Positions 17,025 through 24,844 of a DNA stretch of 44,103 nt are shown piece by piece (position 1 is the first letter of the stretch; each line of letters starts with the position of its first letter). Location of the stretch: the NCBI GenBank assembly GCA_018883345.1, contig VEQG01000010.1, positions 1-44,103 of the forward strand, in the 5' to 3' direction. The notes under the pieces are model-generated. The model saw only the letters and a list, made by a program, of their open reading frames with translations, made no database searches and was not told the origin of the DNA. The translations under genes and the position numbers were made by a program. The stretch comes from Candidatus Nanopelagicaceae bacterium. Lineage in GTDB: Bacteria; Actinomycetota; Actinomycetes; Nanopelagicales; Nanopelagicaceae.

Positions 17025-18422
17025 ATGTCGCCGTTTGGCTTTGGCCCACCTGAAGATAACTCGAACTCGGGAAACAACTCCGGAAATAACTCGGGAAATA
17101 GCTCGGGAAATGGAGAGAATCCTGAGAACTTCGATTTAAACGAAATGATGCGCCAGATGCAATCTGAATTTCAGAAGATTGCACCGCAATTTGGATTTAT
17201 GAATCCCGCGACTTTATTTGGCGGTGGCGGACAAGGCGCGCTTCCAAAAGAGGTAATTCGCGAAGTTGCAAAATCTTTTATTCAAGCAAATGGCAGCCAA
17301 CCAATTGGCGCAAATGATCAAGCAAAGTGCGAAGAAGCTTTCTCAATTGCAAATACTTGGCTTGATCAAGCAACGCTCTTTCCGATGGTTACTCCTGATC
17401 ATGCCGCAATCAGTCCATTGGATTGGTTAAATACAACTATCGAAGGATGGCATTCAACTTTCGAACCACTAGCAATTGGTTTAACAGATGCGGTATCAAA
17501 ATTAGTTGAAGAGGCAACTGCCGCGATGCAAGGCGAATCTTCCGAAACTGCGGAACTTGCTAAAGCGCAATTAGGTCCGATGAGCCAAGTTTTGCGTGGC
17601 TTCATCGGCAGCATGCTGGCAACCCAGATGGGCCAAACAATTGGTGCGCTAGCTAGCGCCTCTAAAGGTGCACATGATGCGGCGCTTCCTATTACTGCTA
17701 GCAGAGCTAACACCGCTAATCATGCAGGTGCAAAACCTTCACTTTTGCCGCAAGTTTTACGTAAATTCGGTGCAGATTTAGAAATTCCAGAAACTGAGAT
17801 CGCTATCTTCTTCGCACTTCGCGAAGTGGCGATGGTTCGTTTATTTGAGAGTAATCCGTGGTTAGTTGCATATCTAAAAGCTGCGATTGCTGAATATGGA
17901 AAAGGCATTCATATTGATTTAGATGCGATACAAAGACAAGCCGAAGAAACCATGCGCAACATGGAAGATGCTGGCCAAGATTTTAATCCGCAGAACCCTG
18001 AAAGTTTCACAATTGCGTTGAACAATGGTCTTTTCACTCCTGAAGAATCGCCACAGCAAGCTGCCGCTTTAGAAAAATTAGAAACTGCCCTTGCACTTAT
18101 TGATGGTTGGGTTGAAGAAGTCATCACATTGGCGGCAGAGAATCGTCTGCCATCACTTGCAGCGCTCTCAGAATTGCTTCGCCGCGAGCGCGTTTCTAAT
18201 TCTCCAATTCAACAATTATTTAAAGCGCTCTTTAATTTAGAAGTTTCACCGAAACGAATTCGCGAAGCTACATTTTTCTGGCACGAAATTCGAACTAAAA
18301 GAGATCTAGAAAATCGCGATCGAATTTGGGCAGGCATTTTGCCGACCGATAAAGAACTTTTAGATCCGATCGGCTTCTTAAGCTCTACTGAGATTCCAGA
18401 TGATCTCAGTGGGTTGATCTAA
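17025..18422 (+). CDS. DUF2342 family protein (annotated elsewhere as zinc-dependent metalloprotease)
   Basis: A 465-residue actinobacterial protein of the DUF2342 / TIGR03624 type. It begins with a Gly/Asn/Ser-rich repeat segment (about 10-30, repeated SGN), then FIGSMLATQMGQTIGALA, the ALREVAMVRLFESNPW helix, GWVEEVITLAA and the terminal WAGILPTDKELLDPIGFL. As I recall, most relatives have a histidine in the LREAAHxRLF helix, a supposed metal ligand; here the same place is methionine, so a zinc protease activity is doubtful. The ATG at 17025 is fixed by AGGAGG. The function is not established in any relative that I know. Confidence 0.85.
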   Translation: MSPFGFGPPEDNSNSGNNSGNNSGNSSGNGENPENFDLNEMMRQMQSEFQKIAPQFGFMNPATLFGGGGQGALPKEVIREVAKSFIQANGSQPIGANDQAKCEEAFSIANTWLDQATLFPMVTPDHAAISPLDWLNTTIEGWHSTFEPLAIGLTDAVSKLVEEATAAMQGESSETAELAKAQLGPMSQVLRGFIGSMLATQMGQTIGALASASKGAHDAALPITASRANTANHAGAKPSLLPQVLRKFGADLEIPETEIAIFFALREVAMVRLFESNPWLVAYLKAAIAEYGKGIHIDLDAIQRQAEETMRNMEDAGQDFNPQNPESFTIALNNGLFTPEESPQQAAALEKLETALALIDGWVEEVITLAAENRLPSLAALSELLRRERVSNSPIQQLFKALFNLEVSPKRIREATFFWHEIRTKRDLENRDRIWAGILPTDKELLDPIGFLSSTEIPDDLSGLI

Positions 18423-18442
18423 TTTGATTTATTTTGATTTAA

Positions 18443-18540
18443 GAGGATTTGCGATTGCCCATAAAGGGCAAAATCCTCGGGCCCATGTTCGATAACTGCC
18501 TTCCCCTTGCAGCTATTGAACAAGTTATCCGAGGATCTTG
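18443..18540. other. Structured non-coding region of unknown role
   Basis: Nested inverted repeats in a 257-base gap. GAGGATTT (18443-18450) pairs with AAATCCTC (18471-18478), with an inner GCCC/GGGC stem (18457-18460 / 18466-18469). Next, GTTCGATAACTGC (18488-18500) and GCAGCTATTGAAC (18510-18522) pair over 13 positions with one G-U and one mismatch, closing a C-rich 9-base loop. CCTCGG (18475-18480) and CCGAGG (18529-18534) could enclose that hairpin. It could be a small RNA on either strand or a complex terminator for DUF2342. I could not match it to SRP RNA, 6C RNA, tmRNA or a known riboswitch. Confidence 0.5.
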
Positions 18541-18580
18541 CTGTGGCAAAACTTAGACTTTCTTCCCACCTGACGCAAAC

Positions 18581-18608
18581 TTGACAGTGCTCATATTGCA
18601 GATATATC
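18581..18608 (+). promoter_or_regulatory. Candidate sigma-70 promoter of the metallopeptidase gene
   Basis: A perfect TTGACA (18581-18586) and TATATC (18603-18608) are separated by 16 bases. Transcription from about 18615 would give a 65-base leader before the ATG at 18680. A consensus -35 is rare in this window. Confidence 0.4.
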
Positions 18609-18679
18609 AAAATAAAAATCTCGCGCTTTCGCCGCTTACTTGCAGCCAATTTCAGTATTTAAGATGAAAGAATAAAGTT

Positions 18680-19246
18680 ATGGTTGAAGGTGCTGCTGAA
18701 TTTGATATCGGAAAGGTGATTGCTGGCGATATCGAACAGACCTTGCCAGGTATTGATGAGGGTGAAATCATCGTGATTCGCTCAAAGCGGCGCAAAAGGA
18801 GCATCTCTGCCTTTAGACAAGGCGGCAAAATCGTAATTTCTATCCCAGCTCGACTTTCAAAGGCAGAAGAGCGAGAGATTGTTCCGGAGATGATCGCCAA
18901 GATCCGCGCTAAAGAGGTCGCAGCGCCCGAATCAGAGCTCATGGAGATGGCAGATGCACTTCTTTCAAGCTTCGCCCCAGAAATCGCAATCCGGCCAGCT
19001 AGCGTCAACTGGCGCCAGATGAATGAAAGGTGGGGCTCTTGCACCTCGGTCGATCGATCCATCCGCTTGGCCAGCAAATTACAGCGAGCGCCTAAATATG
19101 TTCTGGAGTTTGTCCTCTATCACGAGGCGATTCATTTGCAGCATGCAGATCATGGTCCCGAGTTCTACCAATTCCTACATCGCTATCCACGCCATTTAGA
19201 GGCCGAGGCCTTTTTAGCTGGCTTTGAGTTTGCAGATAGTCTTTAA
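18680..19246 (+). CDS. YgjP-like (M48-type, DUF45) metallopeptidase
   Basis: A 188-residue protein of the YgjP/DUF45 family, a SprT-like zinc-peptidase fold. Key motifs are RWGSCTS (about 115-121), the zinc motif YHEAIHLQHADHGPEF with His148, Glu149 and His152, and a third ligand likely in the DHGPEF segment. The N-terminal part holds the SKRRKRSISAFRQGG segment typical of the family (basic strand). The substrate is unknown. It is convergent with the DUF3263 gene, 11 bases away. Confidence 0.87.
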   Translation: MVEGAAEFDIGKVIAGDIEQTLPGIDEGEIIVIRSKRRKRSISAFRQGGKIVISIPARLSKAEEREIVPEMIAKIRAKEVAAPESELMEMADALLSSFAPEIAIRPASVNWRQMNERWGSCTSVDRSIRLASKLQRAPKYVLEFVLYHEAIHLQHADHGPEFYQFLHRYPRHLEAEAFLAGFEFADSL

Positions 19247-19257
19247 TTTAAAACAAA

Positions 19258-19527
19258 TTAGAAACGTGCGGTGGTGCGAGCTTCGCGAAGACGGCGTAGT
19301 CGCTTTACCAAAATCGGTGCGGCTGCCAGCGCATCATCACGGTCAATCAAATCATTTAATAATTGATAGTAACGTGCAGGTGTTAAATCAAAGAGCTCTT
19401 TGATTGCGCTCTCTTTGGCACCGGCATAGCGCCACCATGAACGTTCGAAATCCAAAATTCGGGTTTCGAGATCTGAAAGCGTGGTAGATGCGCCAAAGCT
19501 CTCTGCGGCATTTTCAAGTGCTGACAT
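19258..19527 (-). CDS. DUF3263 family protein
   Basis: An 89-residue actinobacterial protein of the DUF3263 family: LETRILDFERSWWRYAGAKE, ELFDLTPARYYQLLNDLIDR and a terminal basic LVKRLRRLREAR are its hallmarks. The helical layout with a YYQ-containing helix resembles a small DNA-binding or sigma-region-4-like domain, but no function has been shown that I know of. It is followed 13 bases downstream of the PLP decarboxylase stop in the same direction... the two may be co-transcribed, with the decarboxylase first. Confidence 0.88.
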   Translation of the reverse strand: MSALENAAESFGASTTLSDLETRILDFERSWWRYAGAKESAIKELFDLTPARYYQLLNDLIDRDDALAAAPILVKRLRRLREARTTARF

Positions 19528-19540
19528 GGATGGAACTCTA

Positions 19541-20890
19541 CTACAGCGTCTCTAAAATCTTCTCTATATCATCGACATTGGTCCAAGGATTTACTATCGC
19601 AAATCGCAAAATTGGCTGCCCTTCATGTGACGACGGGGTGACAAAACCAATCTGATCTTCCAGCAATTTATCGGACCATCTTTGGTAATCCTCTTTATTC
19701 CAACCTTTGCGAGTGAATGCGACGATAGAGAGTTCTGGTTCCATAAGTAAATCTAAATTTGGATGAGCTTTAATTAACTCAACAGCCTTCTTAGCAATCA
19801 GCATGGTGTACTCCATTGCATCTTTATAAGCATCGGTTCCGTTTGCAGCCAAACTAAACCAGAATGGCAATCCGCGGGTTCTGCGAGTTAAATGAATTGC
19901 ATAATCGGATGGATTCCAATCATCATTTTCATGAAGGGTATCTAGATAACTTGCATGTTGTGCAAGCGCCTCTTTAGCAATCTTTGGGTCTTTATAAATT
20001 AATGCGCAGGCATCAAATGGCGCGAATAGCCATTTATGTGGGTCCACGATGAAGGAATCTGCATATTCGATGCCATCGAATTTAGCGCGAACAGATGGTG
20101 CGCAGAGCGCTGCCAAACCATATGCGCCATCAACGTGAAACCAGATATCTCGCTCAACTGCGACATCATCGATGGAATCTAAATGATCAATGATTCCTAA
20201 ATTGGTAGTACCCGCGGTTGCCACGATACAGAAAACGCGCCCACCATTTGCTTCGTATTCATCGATTGCCTTGGCAACTGCATCTCCATAAATTTTTCCA
20301 TCAGCACTTCGTTTTGCTTTTACAATTTCGACATCCATAATCTTGGCGGCGCCTGCAATTGATGAGTGCGCTTGATCTCCGCAAACTACTGCCCACTTGC
20401 CTTTATGTTCTGGATGATTACGTCTGGCATCTTCGCGAGCTACACATAGTGCAGATAGATTTCCAATGGTGCCGCCTGATACAAAAACGCCGCCAGCTCC
20501 TGCTGGGAATCCTGCTAAATCTGCCAACCAACGAAGTGCTTGGTTCTCTGCAAATACTGCGCCGGCGCCTTCTTGCCATGAACCGCCATAAATAGATGCC
20601 GCTGATACCACCAAATCAAATAGTGATGAATACTCCGATGGCGCAGTTGGGATAAATGCTAAATAACGTTCGTGATCAGTAGAGATACATGCTTTTGCTA
20701 AAACCTCTTTAAAAATTTCAAGGGTAGGCAAACCGCCAAGGCCTTTTGCAGTAATGGTGTTACCGACTTTTTCATATAACTCAGCAGCAGTTAGCGGGCC
20801 ATCAAGCGGAGGTTCTAAACGAAGTCGATCTAACGCATAGGCCAGAATCTCATCTGCGACCTCTTCGACTTCGGCGTTAAATTTATGCAC
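19541..20890 (-). CDS. Group II pyridoxal-phosphate amino acid decarboxylase
   Basis: A 449-residue PLP enzyme of the glutamate / aromatic amino acid / diaminobutyrate decarboxylase group. The PLP lysine is Lys286 in VDPHKWLF, Asp254 in FHVDGAYG contacts the pyridine nitrogen, and His175 in QAHSS should stack on the ring. SGGTIGNLSAL (138-148) binds the phosphate. The substrate cannot be assigned from sequence; aromatic amino acids or diaminobutyrate are possible. The GTG start at 20890 lies 6 bases after CAGAAT, close to the leaderless pattern seen in other genes. It is divergent from a hydrolase gene. Confidence 0.9.
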   Translation of the reverse strand: MHKFNAEVEEVADEILAYALDRLRLEPPLDGPLTAAELYEKVGNTITAKGLGGLPTLEIFKEVLAKACISTDHERYLAFIPTAPSEYSSLFDLVVSAASIYGGSWQEGAGAVFAENQALRWLADLAGFPAGAGGVFVSGGTIGNLSALCVAREDARRNHPEHKGKWAVVCGDQAHSSIAGAAKIMDVEIVKAKRSADGKIYGDAVAKAIDEYEANGGRVFCIVATAGTTNLGIIDHLDSIDDVAVERDIWFHVDGAYGLAALCAPSVRAKFDGIEYADSFIVDPHKWLFAPFDACALIYKDPKIAKEALAQHASYLDTLHENDDWNPSDYAIHLTRRTRGLPFWFSLAANGTDAYKDAMEYTMLIAKKAVELIKAHPNLDLLMEPELSIVAFTRKGWNKEDYQRWSDKLLEDQIGFVTPSSHEGQPILRFAIVNPWTNVDDIEKILETL

Positions 20891-20932
20891 CCGAGAATTC
20901 TGCCACCGATTTTCTAAAATGCTTCAATAGCT

Positions 20933-20972
20933 TTAACTGGAATTAACTGGAATTAAATAGAATTAAATAGAA
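20933..20972. repeat. Tandem 10-base repeats forming a promoter
   Basis: Two copies of TTAACTGGAA followed by two of TTAAATAGAA, all in a 10-base phase (20933-20972). The last copy supplies most of the TAGAAT -10 element before the ATG at 20980. Confidence 0.85.
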
Positions 20973-20973
20973 T
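20968..20973 (+). promoter_or_regulatory. Leaderless-type -10 element of the hydrolase gene
   Basis: TAGAAT 6 bases before the ATG at 20980, without a Shine-Dalgarno sequence. A second TAGAAT one repeat unit upstream (20958-20963) would place the transcript start 10 bases earlier. Confidence 0.5.
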
Positions 20974-20979
20974 GCGCAT

Positions 20980-21789
20980 ATGAAATTTAAGCGCCAATAC
21001 ATATCTTTGCGCGGCGAGCAGATTTGGTCTTCTCGAATGAGGCCGCGCTTTGGCACTTTTAGCTCAGAGCGCGCCAACGAACCAGTGCTCTTGTTGCATG
21101 GCGGGATGTCACAATCAGAAGGTTTCGATGGGCGTTTAACGCCTGCAGCGCGGGGCTTTGATCTCTTTAGTTATGACCGTGCAGGTCATGGCAGATCTCC
21201 TGATCAACCCGGGAGTTTTCACTTTGATTTCCAATTTAAAGAGGCAGTTGCTTATTTGGAGGATGTAATCAAGCGGCCGGCGCATTTAATTGGATTTTCT
21301 GATGGTGGCATTATCGCTTTGCTCGTAGCAATTCGAAGGCCAGATTTGGTAAACACCATAACCGTAGTCGGCGCTAATTACCATTACAAAGCAGGATTGC
21401 CGCCTATAAAAGCATGGACGCCAGATGAGAAAGAGCGCGAAAAATATGCCCACTTCTCACCTGATCCACCAGAGACTTTGGTTCCTAAAATTAAGAAGAT
21501 GGTCAAGATTTGGGCGAGCGAGCCAACTATGACTTTAAAGGAATTAAAGAAAATCAAATGTCCTGCGCTAGTTATTGCTGGCGATGACGACATGGCCTCT
21601 TTGCAACATACTAATGAAATTTATCAGTCTATAAAGAATTCACGACTTGCGATTATCCCAGGCGCTTCGCATCTAATTGATAAAGAGCAGCCTGAGCTAT
21701 TAAATAAAATAATCCGTGATTTTCTTTTTAATCACGAATACCCGACTACTTTGATGCCCGTGCGACGCAAGAAGCATGTAATTCAGTAA
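20980..21789 (+). CDS. Alpha/beta hydrolase
   Basis: A 269-residue alpha/beta-hydrolase. LLLHGGMSQSEGF supplies the oxyanion hole, FSYDRAGHGRSPD is the usual strand 4-5 region, Ser107 in GFSDGG is the nucleophile, the aspartate of IAGDDD and the histidine of GASHLID complete the triad. The substrate is unknown; the arrangement is that of small-ester or lactone hydrolases. Its end overlaps the convergent gatD end by 44 bases. Confidence 0.88.
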   Translation: MKFKRQYISLRGEQIWSSRMRPRFGTFSSERANEPVLLLHGGMSQSEGFDGRLTPAARGFDLFSYDRAGHGRSPDQPGSFHFDFQFKEAVAYLEDVIKRPAHLIGFSDGGIIALLVAIRRPDLVNTITVVGANYHYKAGLPPIKAWTPDEKEREKYAHFSPDPPETLVPKIKKMVKIWASEPTMTLKELKKIKCPALVIAGDDDMASLQHTNEIYQSIKNSRLAIIPGASHLIDKEQPELLNKIIRDFLFNHEYPTTLMPVRRKKHVIQ

Positions 21790-22450
21790 AAACTGAATCA
21801 ATCTCTTCCGACATCGCAGGCAATGCGCCCAACTTTCTACTTAAGAATAAATCAGCCAACTTTGGATTTCGCACTAACGCAGGGCCATGCATATAGGTCG
21901 CAATAATTTGATCAGTTATTGCGCCATCACATCTTTCAGATAAATGATTTCCAATTCCTTTCTTAACAATTCCAAGCGGCTGTAACTTCTCTACAAATTT
22001 GCTTTGACCTGCGTGATTTTCAAAGCCAGTTAATGCTCCAATACCAAGGGTCGAATCCAGCAAAAGCTCCCCTACGCTTCTTGGATTAGCTGATTCAGTC
22101 ACTACTGGCAGTAAGCCCAAACCTTCAATAATTCGCCCGCCTGAGGCCGGAAAGCTCTGGCCAAGTAATTGAAACCCGGCACAGACTGCAAATATTTGCG
22201 CACCATTTGAAAGTGCGCTTTGTAGAACATTATTTTTACGAAGTAATTCAACTGCGGCAATTTGAGCATCATCTTCACCGCCACCTAAAAGATATAAATC
22301 TCCATCTGCTGGAATCTCTGCGTGGGCCGAAGCATGAATTACTTGATTTGAAATTCCTCTTTGATTTAAGCGCCAAGCTAAAGTCGCGGCATTTCCTTGA
22401 TCACCGTATGTACCAAGTAGCTCTGGCAATAAATTAATTATTTTTATCAT
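21746..22450 (-). CDS. gatD: Lipid II isoglutaminyl synthase, glutamine amidotransferase subunit GatD
   Basis: A 234-residue class I (triad) glutamine amidotransferase that supplies ammonia to MurT for amidation of the D-glutamate in lipid II. The N-terminus LLPELLGTYGDQGNAATL is characteristic, the nucleophile Cys90 lies in FAVCAGFQLLG, His188 in YMHGPALVRNP is the partner, and Arg124 (ANPRSVGELL) matches a substrate-binding arginine known in S. aureus GatD. Its start overlaps the murT stop by 4 bases (ATGA), consistent with a fixed 1:1 complex. Amidated stem peptides normally support cross-linking. Confidence 0.94.
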   Translation of the reverse strand: MIKIINLLPELLGTYGDQGNAATLAWRLNQRGISNQVIHASAHAEIPADGDLYLLGGGEDDAQIAAVELLRKNNVLQSALSNGAQIFAVCAGFQLLGQSFPASGGRIIEGLGLLPVVTESANPRSVGELLLDSTLGIGALTGFENHAGQSKFVEKLQPLGIVKKGIGNHLSERCDGAITDQIIATYMHGPALVRNPKLADLFLSRKLGALPAMSEEIDSVFTELHASCVARASK

Positions 22451-23634
22451 TTATGCGCCAACCTATGAAACGCGGTATAGGAAGCGATTAAATCTGCATC
22501 TACTTTTCCAAATATTTGTGCAGCGGCTAATTCACTTTCGACTATTTGGTGCGCGATGCCATCGACTGTTAAGCGCGCAGATACATCAATTCTGCGATCG
22601 CCTGAGACCAAAACTGTACGACCGCTTAATGGTTTGAAATCAACATCCCAAAGCCAGGAAGTATCTTTACCATCTTGAGTATTTGCATTTACAACTAATA
22701 AAACTTCCTTTGGACCGCTACTGCTAGTTGCCAATGTTTCGCGCCACGATGCTGGATTTTTAGATAGCAGTAACCTGAAATTCGTTTTACCAATCTGTTT
22801 ATTTGCAAATCGTCCATCAACTGCCTGCACCGAAGTGATTGCGCGATTTGCTGCTTCTAGATCAACACCGAATTCGCTAGCCACAATAAAAGCTCTGGCG
22901 GCATTTTGTAGCGCTGCGCGCCCTGGAATGGCGCTATTTACTTTAAATTGCTGATTAAGAGTATCTCCATGCAAAATCCAATTTGCATTTGGTTTACTAA
23001 ATCCGCATTCACACCAGAAGTTTGCGCCATCGTCCTGCCAATTTAGTAGCTTTCCGCATTCAGGACAGGTGGCCGCATCGATATGGCCTTTATCTTCTGC
23101 GCTAAACCAGATCTGCTTTTCAGCGGCGCGCGCTGCATAAACCACAAATGGATCGTCAGTTGATGCCAGAACTCTTTGGCCAACTAACGCAGCGCGCCAT
23201 TTATTGGAAACAATTCGTACCTCAGAAAGTCGATCAAGTTGATCTCGTCCTAAGTTAAGTAGCACCACAAGTTCGGGATTAGTTTTTTCAATCGCCCAAG
23301 GAAGAACTAACTCATCTACCTCTAAAACTGCGACTTCTGCAGTTGGATTAGCACCTAACGCTTGTGCCACTCCTGCAAATAAATTGGCGCCAGTTTGGTT
23401 ATGTGCAATTGTAAATTTCGTACGCAGGGCTTCGGCGATCAGCTTAGAAGTTGTGGTCTTGCCATTAGTTCCGGAAATCAGAACGATGCGTTTATTTGCA
23501 GATAGTTTAGAGACTGAATTTGGCGCTAATTTCAAAATTAAACGTCCGGCGATTACAACACCGTTTCCTTGTTTCAGTACACGCGAAAGCGCTCCCAAAG
23601 CTTTCGCTTTAAGGAGCACGATTTTCAAATACAT
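22447..23634 (-). CDS. murT: Lipid II isoglutaminyl synthase, Mur ligase subunit MurT
   Basis: A 395-residue Mur-ligase-family protein. The ATP loop SGTNGKTTT is at 54-62, and the zinc ribbon inserted in the central domain is visible as Cys190, Cys193, Cys208 and Cys210 (CPECG ... CECG), the feature that separates MurT from other Mur ligases. The C-terminal DUF1727 domain (about 290-395) follows. Together with GatD it amidates the second residue of lipid II. It starts 20 bases after the carbonic anhydrase stop, so the three genes probably form one transcript. Confidence 0.94.
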   Translation of the reverse strand: MYLKIVLLKAKALGALSRVLKQGNGVVIAGRLILKLAPNSVSKLSANKRIVLISGTNGKTTTSKLIAEALRTKFTIAHNQTGANLFAGVAQALGANPTAEVAVLEVDELVLPWAIEKTNPELVVLLNLGRDQLDRLSEVRIVSNKWRAALVGQRVLASTDDPFVVYAARAAEKQIWFSAEDKGHIDAATCPECGKLLNWQDDGANFWCECGFSKPNANWILHGDTLNQQFKVNSAIPGRAALQNAARAFIVASEFGVDLEAANRAITSVQAVDGRFANKQIGKTNFRLLLSKNPASWRETLATSSSGPKEVLLVVNANTQDGKDTSWLWDVDFKPLSGRTVLVSGDRRIDVSARLTVDGIAHQIVESELAAAQIFGKVDADLIASYTAFHRLAHK

Positions 23635-23654
23635 TTGTTATTTATTGGATCTAA

Positions 23655-24173
23655 TTAACAATCAATTGGGGTAATTGACCCATTTGAAACATCATATATA
23701 GCGCCGGCAACCGTCACTCCTTTGCGAATTAAAGGATATGAACGAATTCTCTGCACATCTATTTTTAGCGCACCGACTTGATCTGAAACAGTTCTAAATT
23801 CTAAAGAACGAGTGTCTACGCCAAATTGTTCTTGAAGTGTTGCGTGAATTTCAGGTTCATCTGATTTTGCCATTCTGCAATCAGTATGTGGCATTACCAA
23901 AACTCGGTCTACATTTAAGAGATATGAAGCTAAAACCAAGGTACGTAAAACGTCTTCGGTTACACGTGCGCCAGCATTGCGTAAAATCTTTGCATCTCCA
24001 GATCGCATTCCAACAACTGATAACGGATTGATTCGAGAGTCCATACAGGTAACAATCGCTAAGCCTTGTTTTGCTTGACCTGTTAATCCTGAGTATTTAA
24101 ATGTCTTTTGATACTCAGCATTCGCGGCAAGCAGGTCATCAAATTCTTTGTGCGGGAATTCTTGAGCGGACAT
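23655..24173 (-). CDS. Beta-class carbonic anhydrase
   Basis: A 172-residue zinc enzyme for reversible hydration of CO2. The metal ligands are Cys43 (in TCMDSR, with Asp45 and Arg47 as the catalytic dyad), His96 and Cys99 (in MPHTDCR). The length and motif spacing match the short actinobacterial type seen in Mycobacterium (Rv1284-like). The ATG at 24173 lies 6 bases after a TAAACT hexamer. First gene of a likely carbonic anhydrase-murT-gatD transcript; bicarbonate supply for carboxylations is the usual role. Confidence 0.93.
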   Translation of the reverse strand: MSAQEFPHKEFDDLLAANAEYQKTFKYSGLTGQAKQGLAIVTCMDSRINPLSVVGMRSGDAKILRNAGARVTEDVLRTLVLASYLLNVDRVLVMPHTDCRMAKSDEPEIHATLQEQFGVDTRSLEFRTVSDQVGALKIDVQRIRSYPLIRKGVTVAGAIYDVSNGSITPIDC

Positions 24174-24179
24174 AGCGAT

Positions 24180-24210
24180 AGTTTAGCGGTTAAAATCGCT
24201 AGGCTAGAAT
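24180..24210. promoter_or_regulatory. Divergent pair of leaderless-type -10 elements
   Basis: On the minus strand TAAACT (24185 to 24180) is 6 bases before the carbonic anhydrase ATG. On the plus strand TAGAAT (24205-24210) is 7 bases before the VKOR gene ATG at 24218. The two starts are only 44 bases apart, so the promoters overlap or share their -35 regions. Confidence 0.5.
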
Positions 24211-24217
24211 TCTCCGC

Positions 24218-24817
24218 ATGTCAGTAGAGCGTTTACGCAATTACCGCAAGACATATATTGCGATGCTTATTAGCTCTGCTTTGAGTTTGATAGCGTCCTT
24301 AGTTTTATCTATCGATGCTTGGAAATTAGCAGGAAATCCAGCTTCCAAATTTGCTTGCGATATCAATGCAGTTGTCTCTTGTGGCAAAGTAGCTAAAGCT
24401 TGGCAATCAACTCTCTTAGGATTTCCAAATTCATTTATTGGACTTATGACTGAACCCGTTGTGATCACGATTGCGGTGGCAGGTTTAGGGCTCGTAACTT
24501 TCCCTAAATTATTTTTAAGAGTAGCGCATGTGGTTTATGGACTTGGGTTAGTTTTTGCACTGTGGTTACTTTCGCAGAGCTTCTTTGTTATCAAAGCCTT
24601 CTGCCCATGGTGCTTGCTGGTAACTATTTCGACAATCACGGTATTTAGCACAATGACCCGAATTAATATCTTAGAAAATACTTGGGATTTATCTGAAGCG
24701 AAATATAAAAAAATCGTTAACTTCCTTGATGCGGGATGGGGTCGCGTCATCTATGCGGCAATCTATAGCTTCTTAGCGATTGCTATAGTTTTGAAATACG
24801 GAAACCAGATTTTCTAA
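24218..24817 (+). CDS. VKOR family membrane disulfide-forming protein
   Basis: A 199-residue vitamin K epoxide reductase homologue, a quinone-linked membrane enzyme that regenerates disulfides in a DsbA-type partner. Four or five membrane helices carry the two redox pairs: Cys47 and Cys55 in the first periplasmic loop (CDINAVVSC) and the CPWC motif (Cys129, Cys132) near the quinone site. The thioredoxin domain that is fused to some bacterial VKORs is absent, so a separate partner is needed; none is in this window. Confidence 0.92.
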   Translation: MSVERLRNYRKTYIAMLISSALSLIASLVLSIDAWKLAGNPASKFACDINAVVSCGKVAKAWQSTLLGFPNSFIGLMTEPVVITIAVAGLGLVTFPKLFLRVAHVVYGLGLVFALWLLSQSFFVIKAFCPWCLLVTISTITVFSTMTRINILENTWDLSEAKYKKIVNFLDAGWGRVIYAAIYSFLAIAIVLKYGNQIF

Positions 24818-24844
24818 AACTGGCGCAATCTAGATATAAAGCCT

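Noticed and set aside
16843-17184. A 113-codon minus-strand frame over the DUF2342 start
   Set aside because: It is antisense to the DUF2342 N-terminus and its composition reflects that gene's Ser/Gly/Asn repeats; the 57-residue frame in another phase is better supported.
18443-18540. Possible SRP RNA or 6C RNA
   Set aside because: The SRP GGAAG/GNAR tetraloop context is not seen in the right fold, and the loop has four rather than six or more consecutive C residues in only one hairpin.
18419-18649. A 76-codon minus-strand frame in the gap after DUF2342
   Set aside because: It starts with TTG without a ribosome site or -10 hexamer, runs through the nested inverted repeats, resembles no family and overlaps the DUF2342 stop. 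The structure explains the region better.
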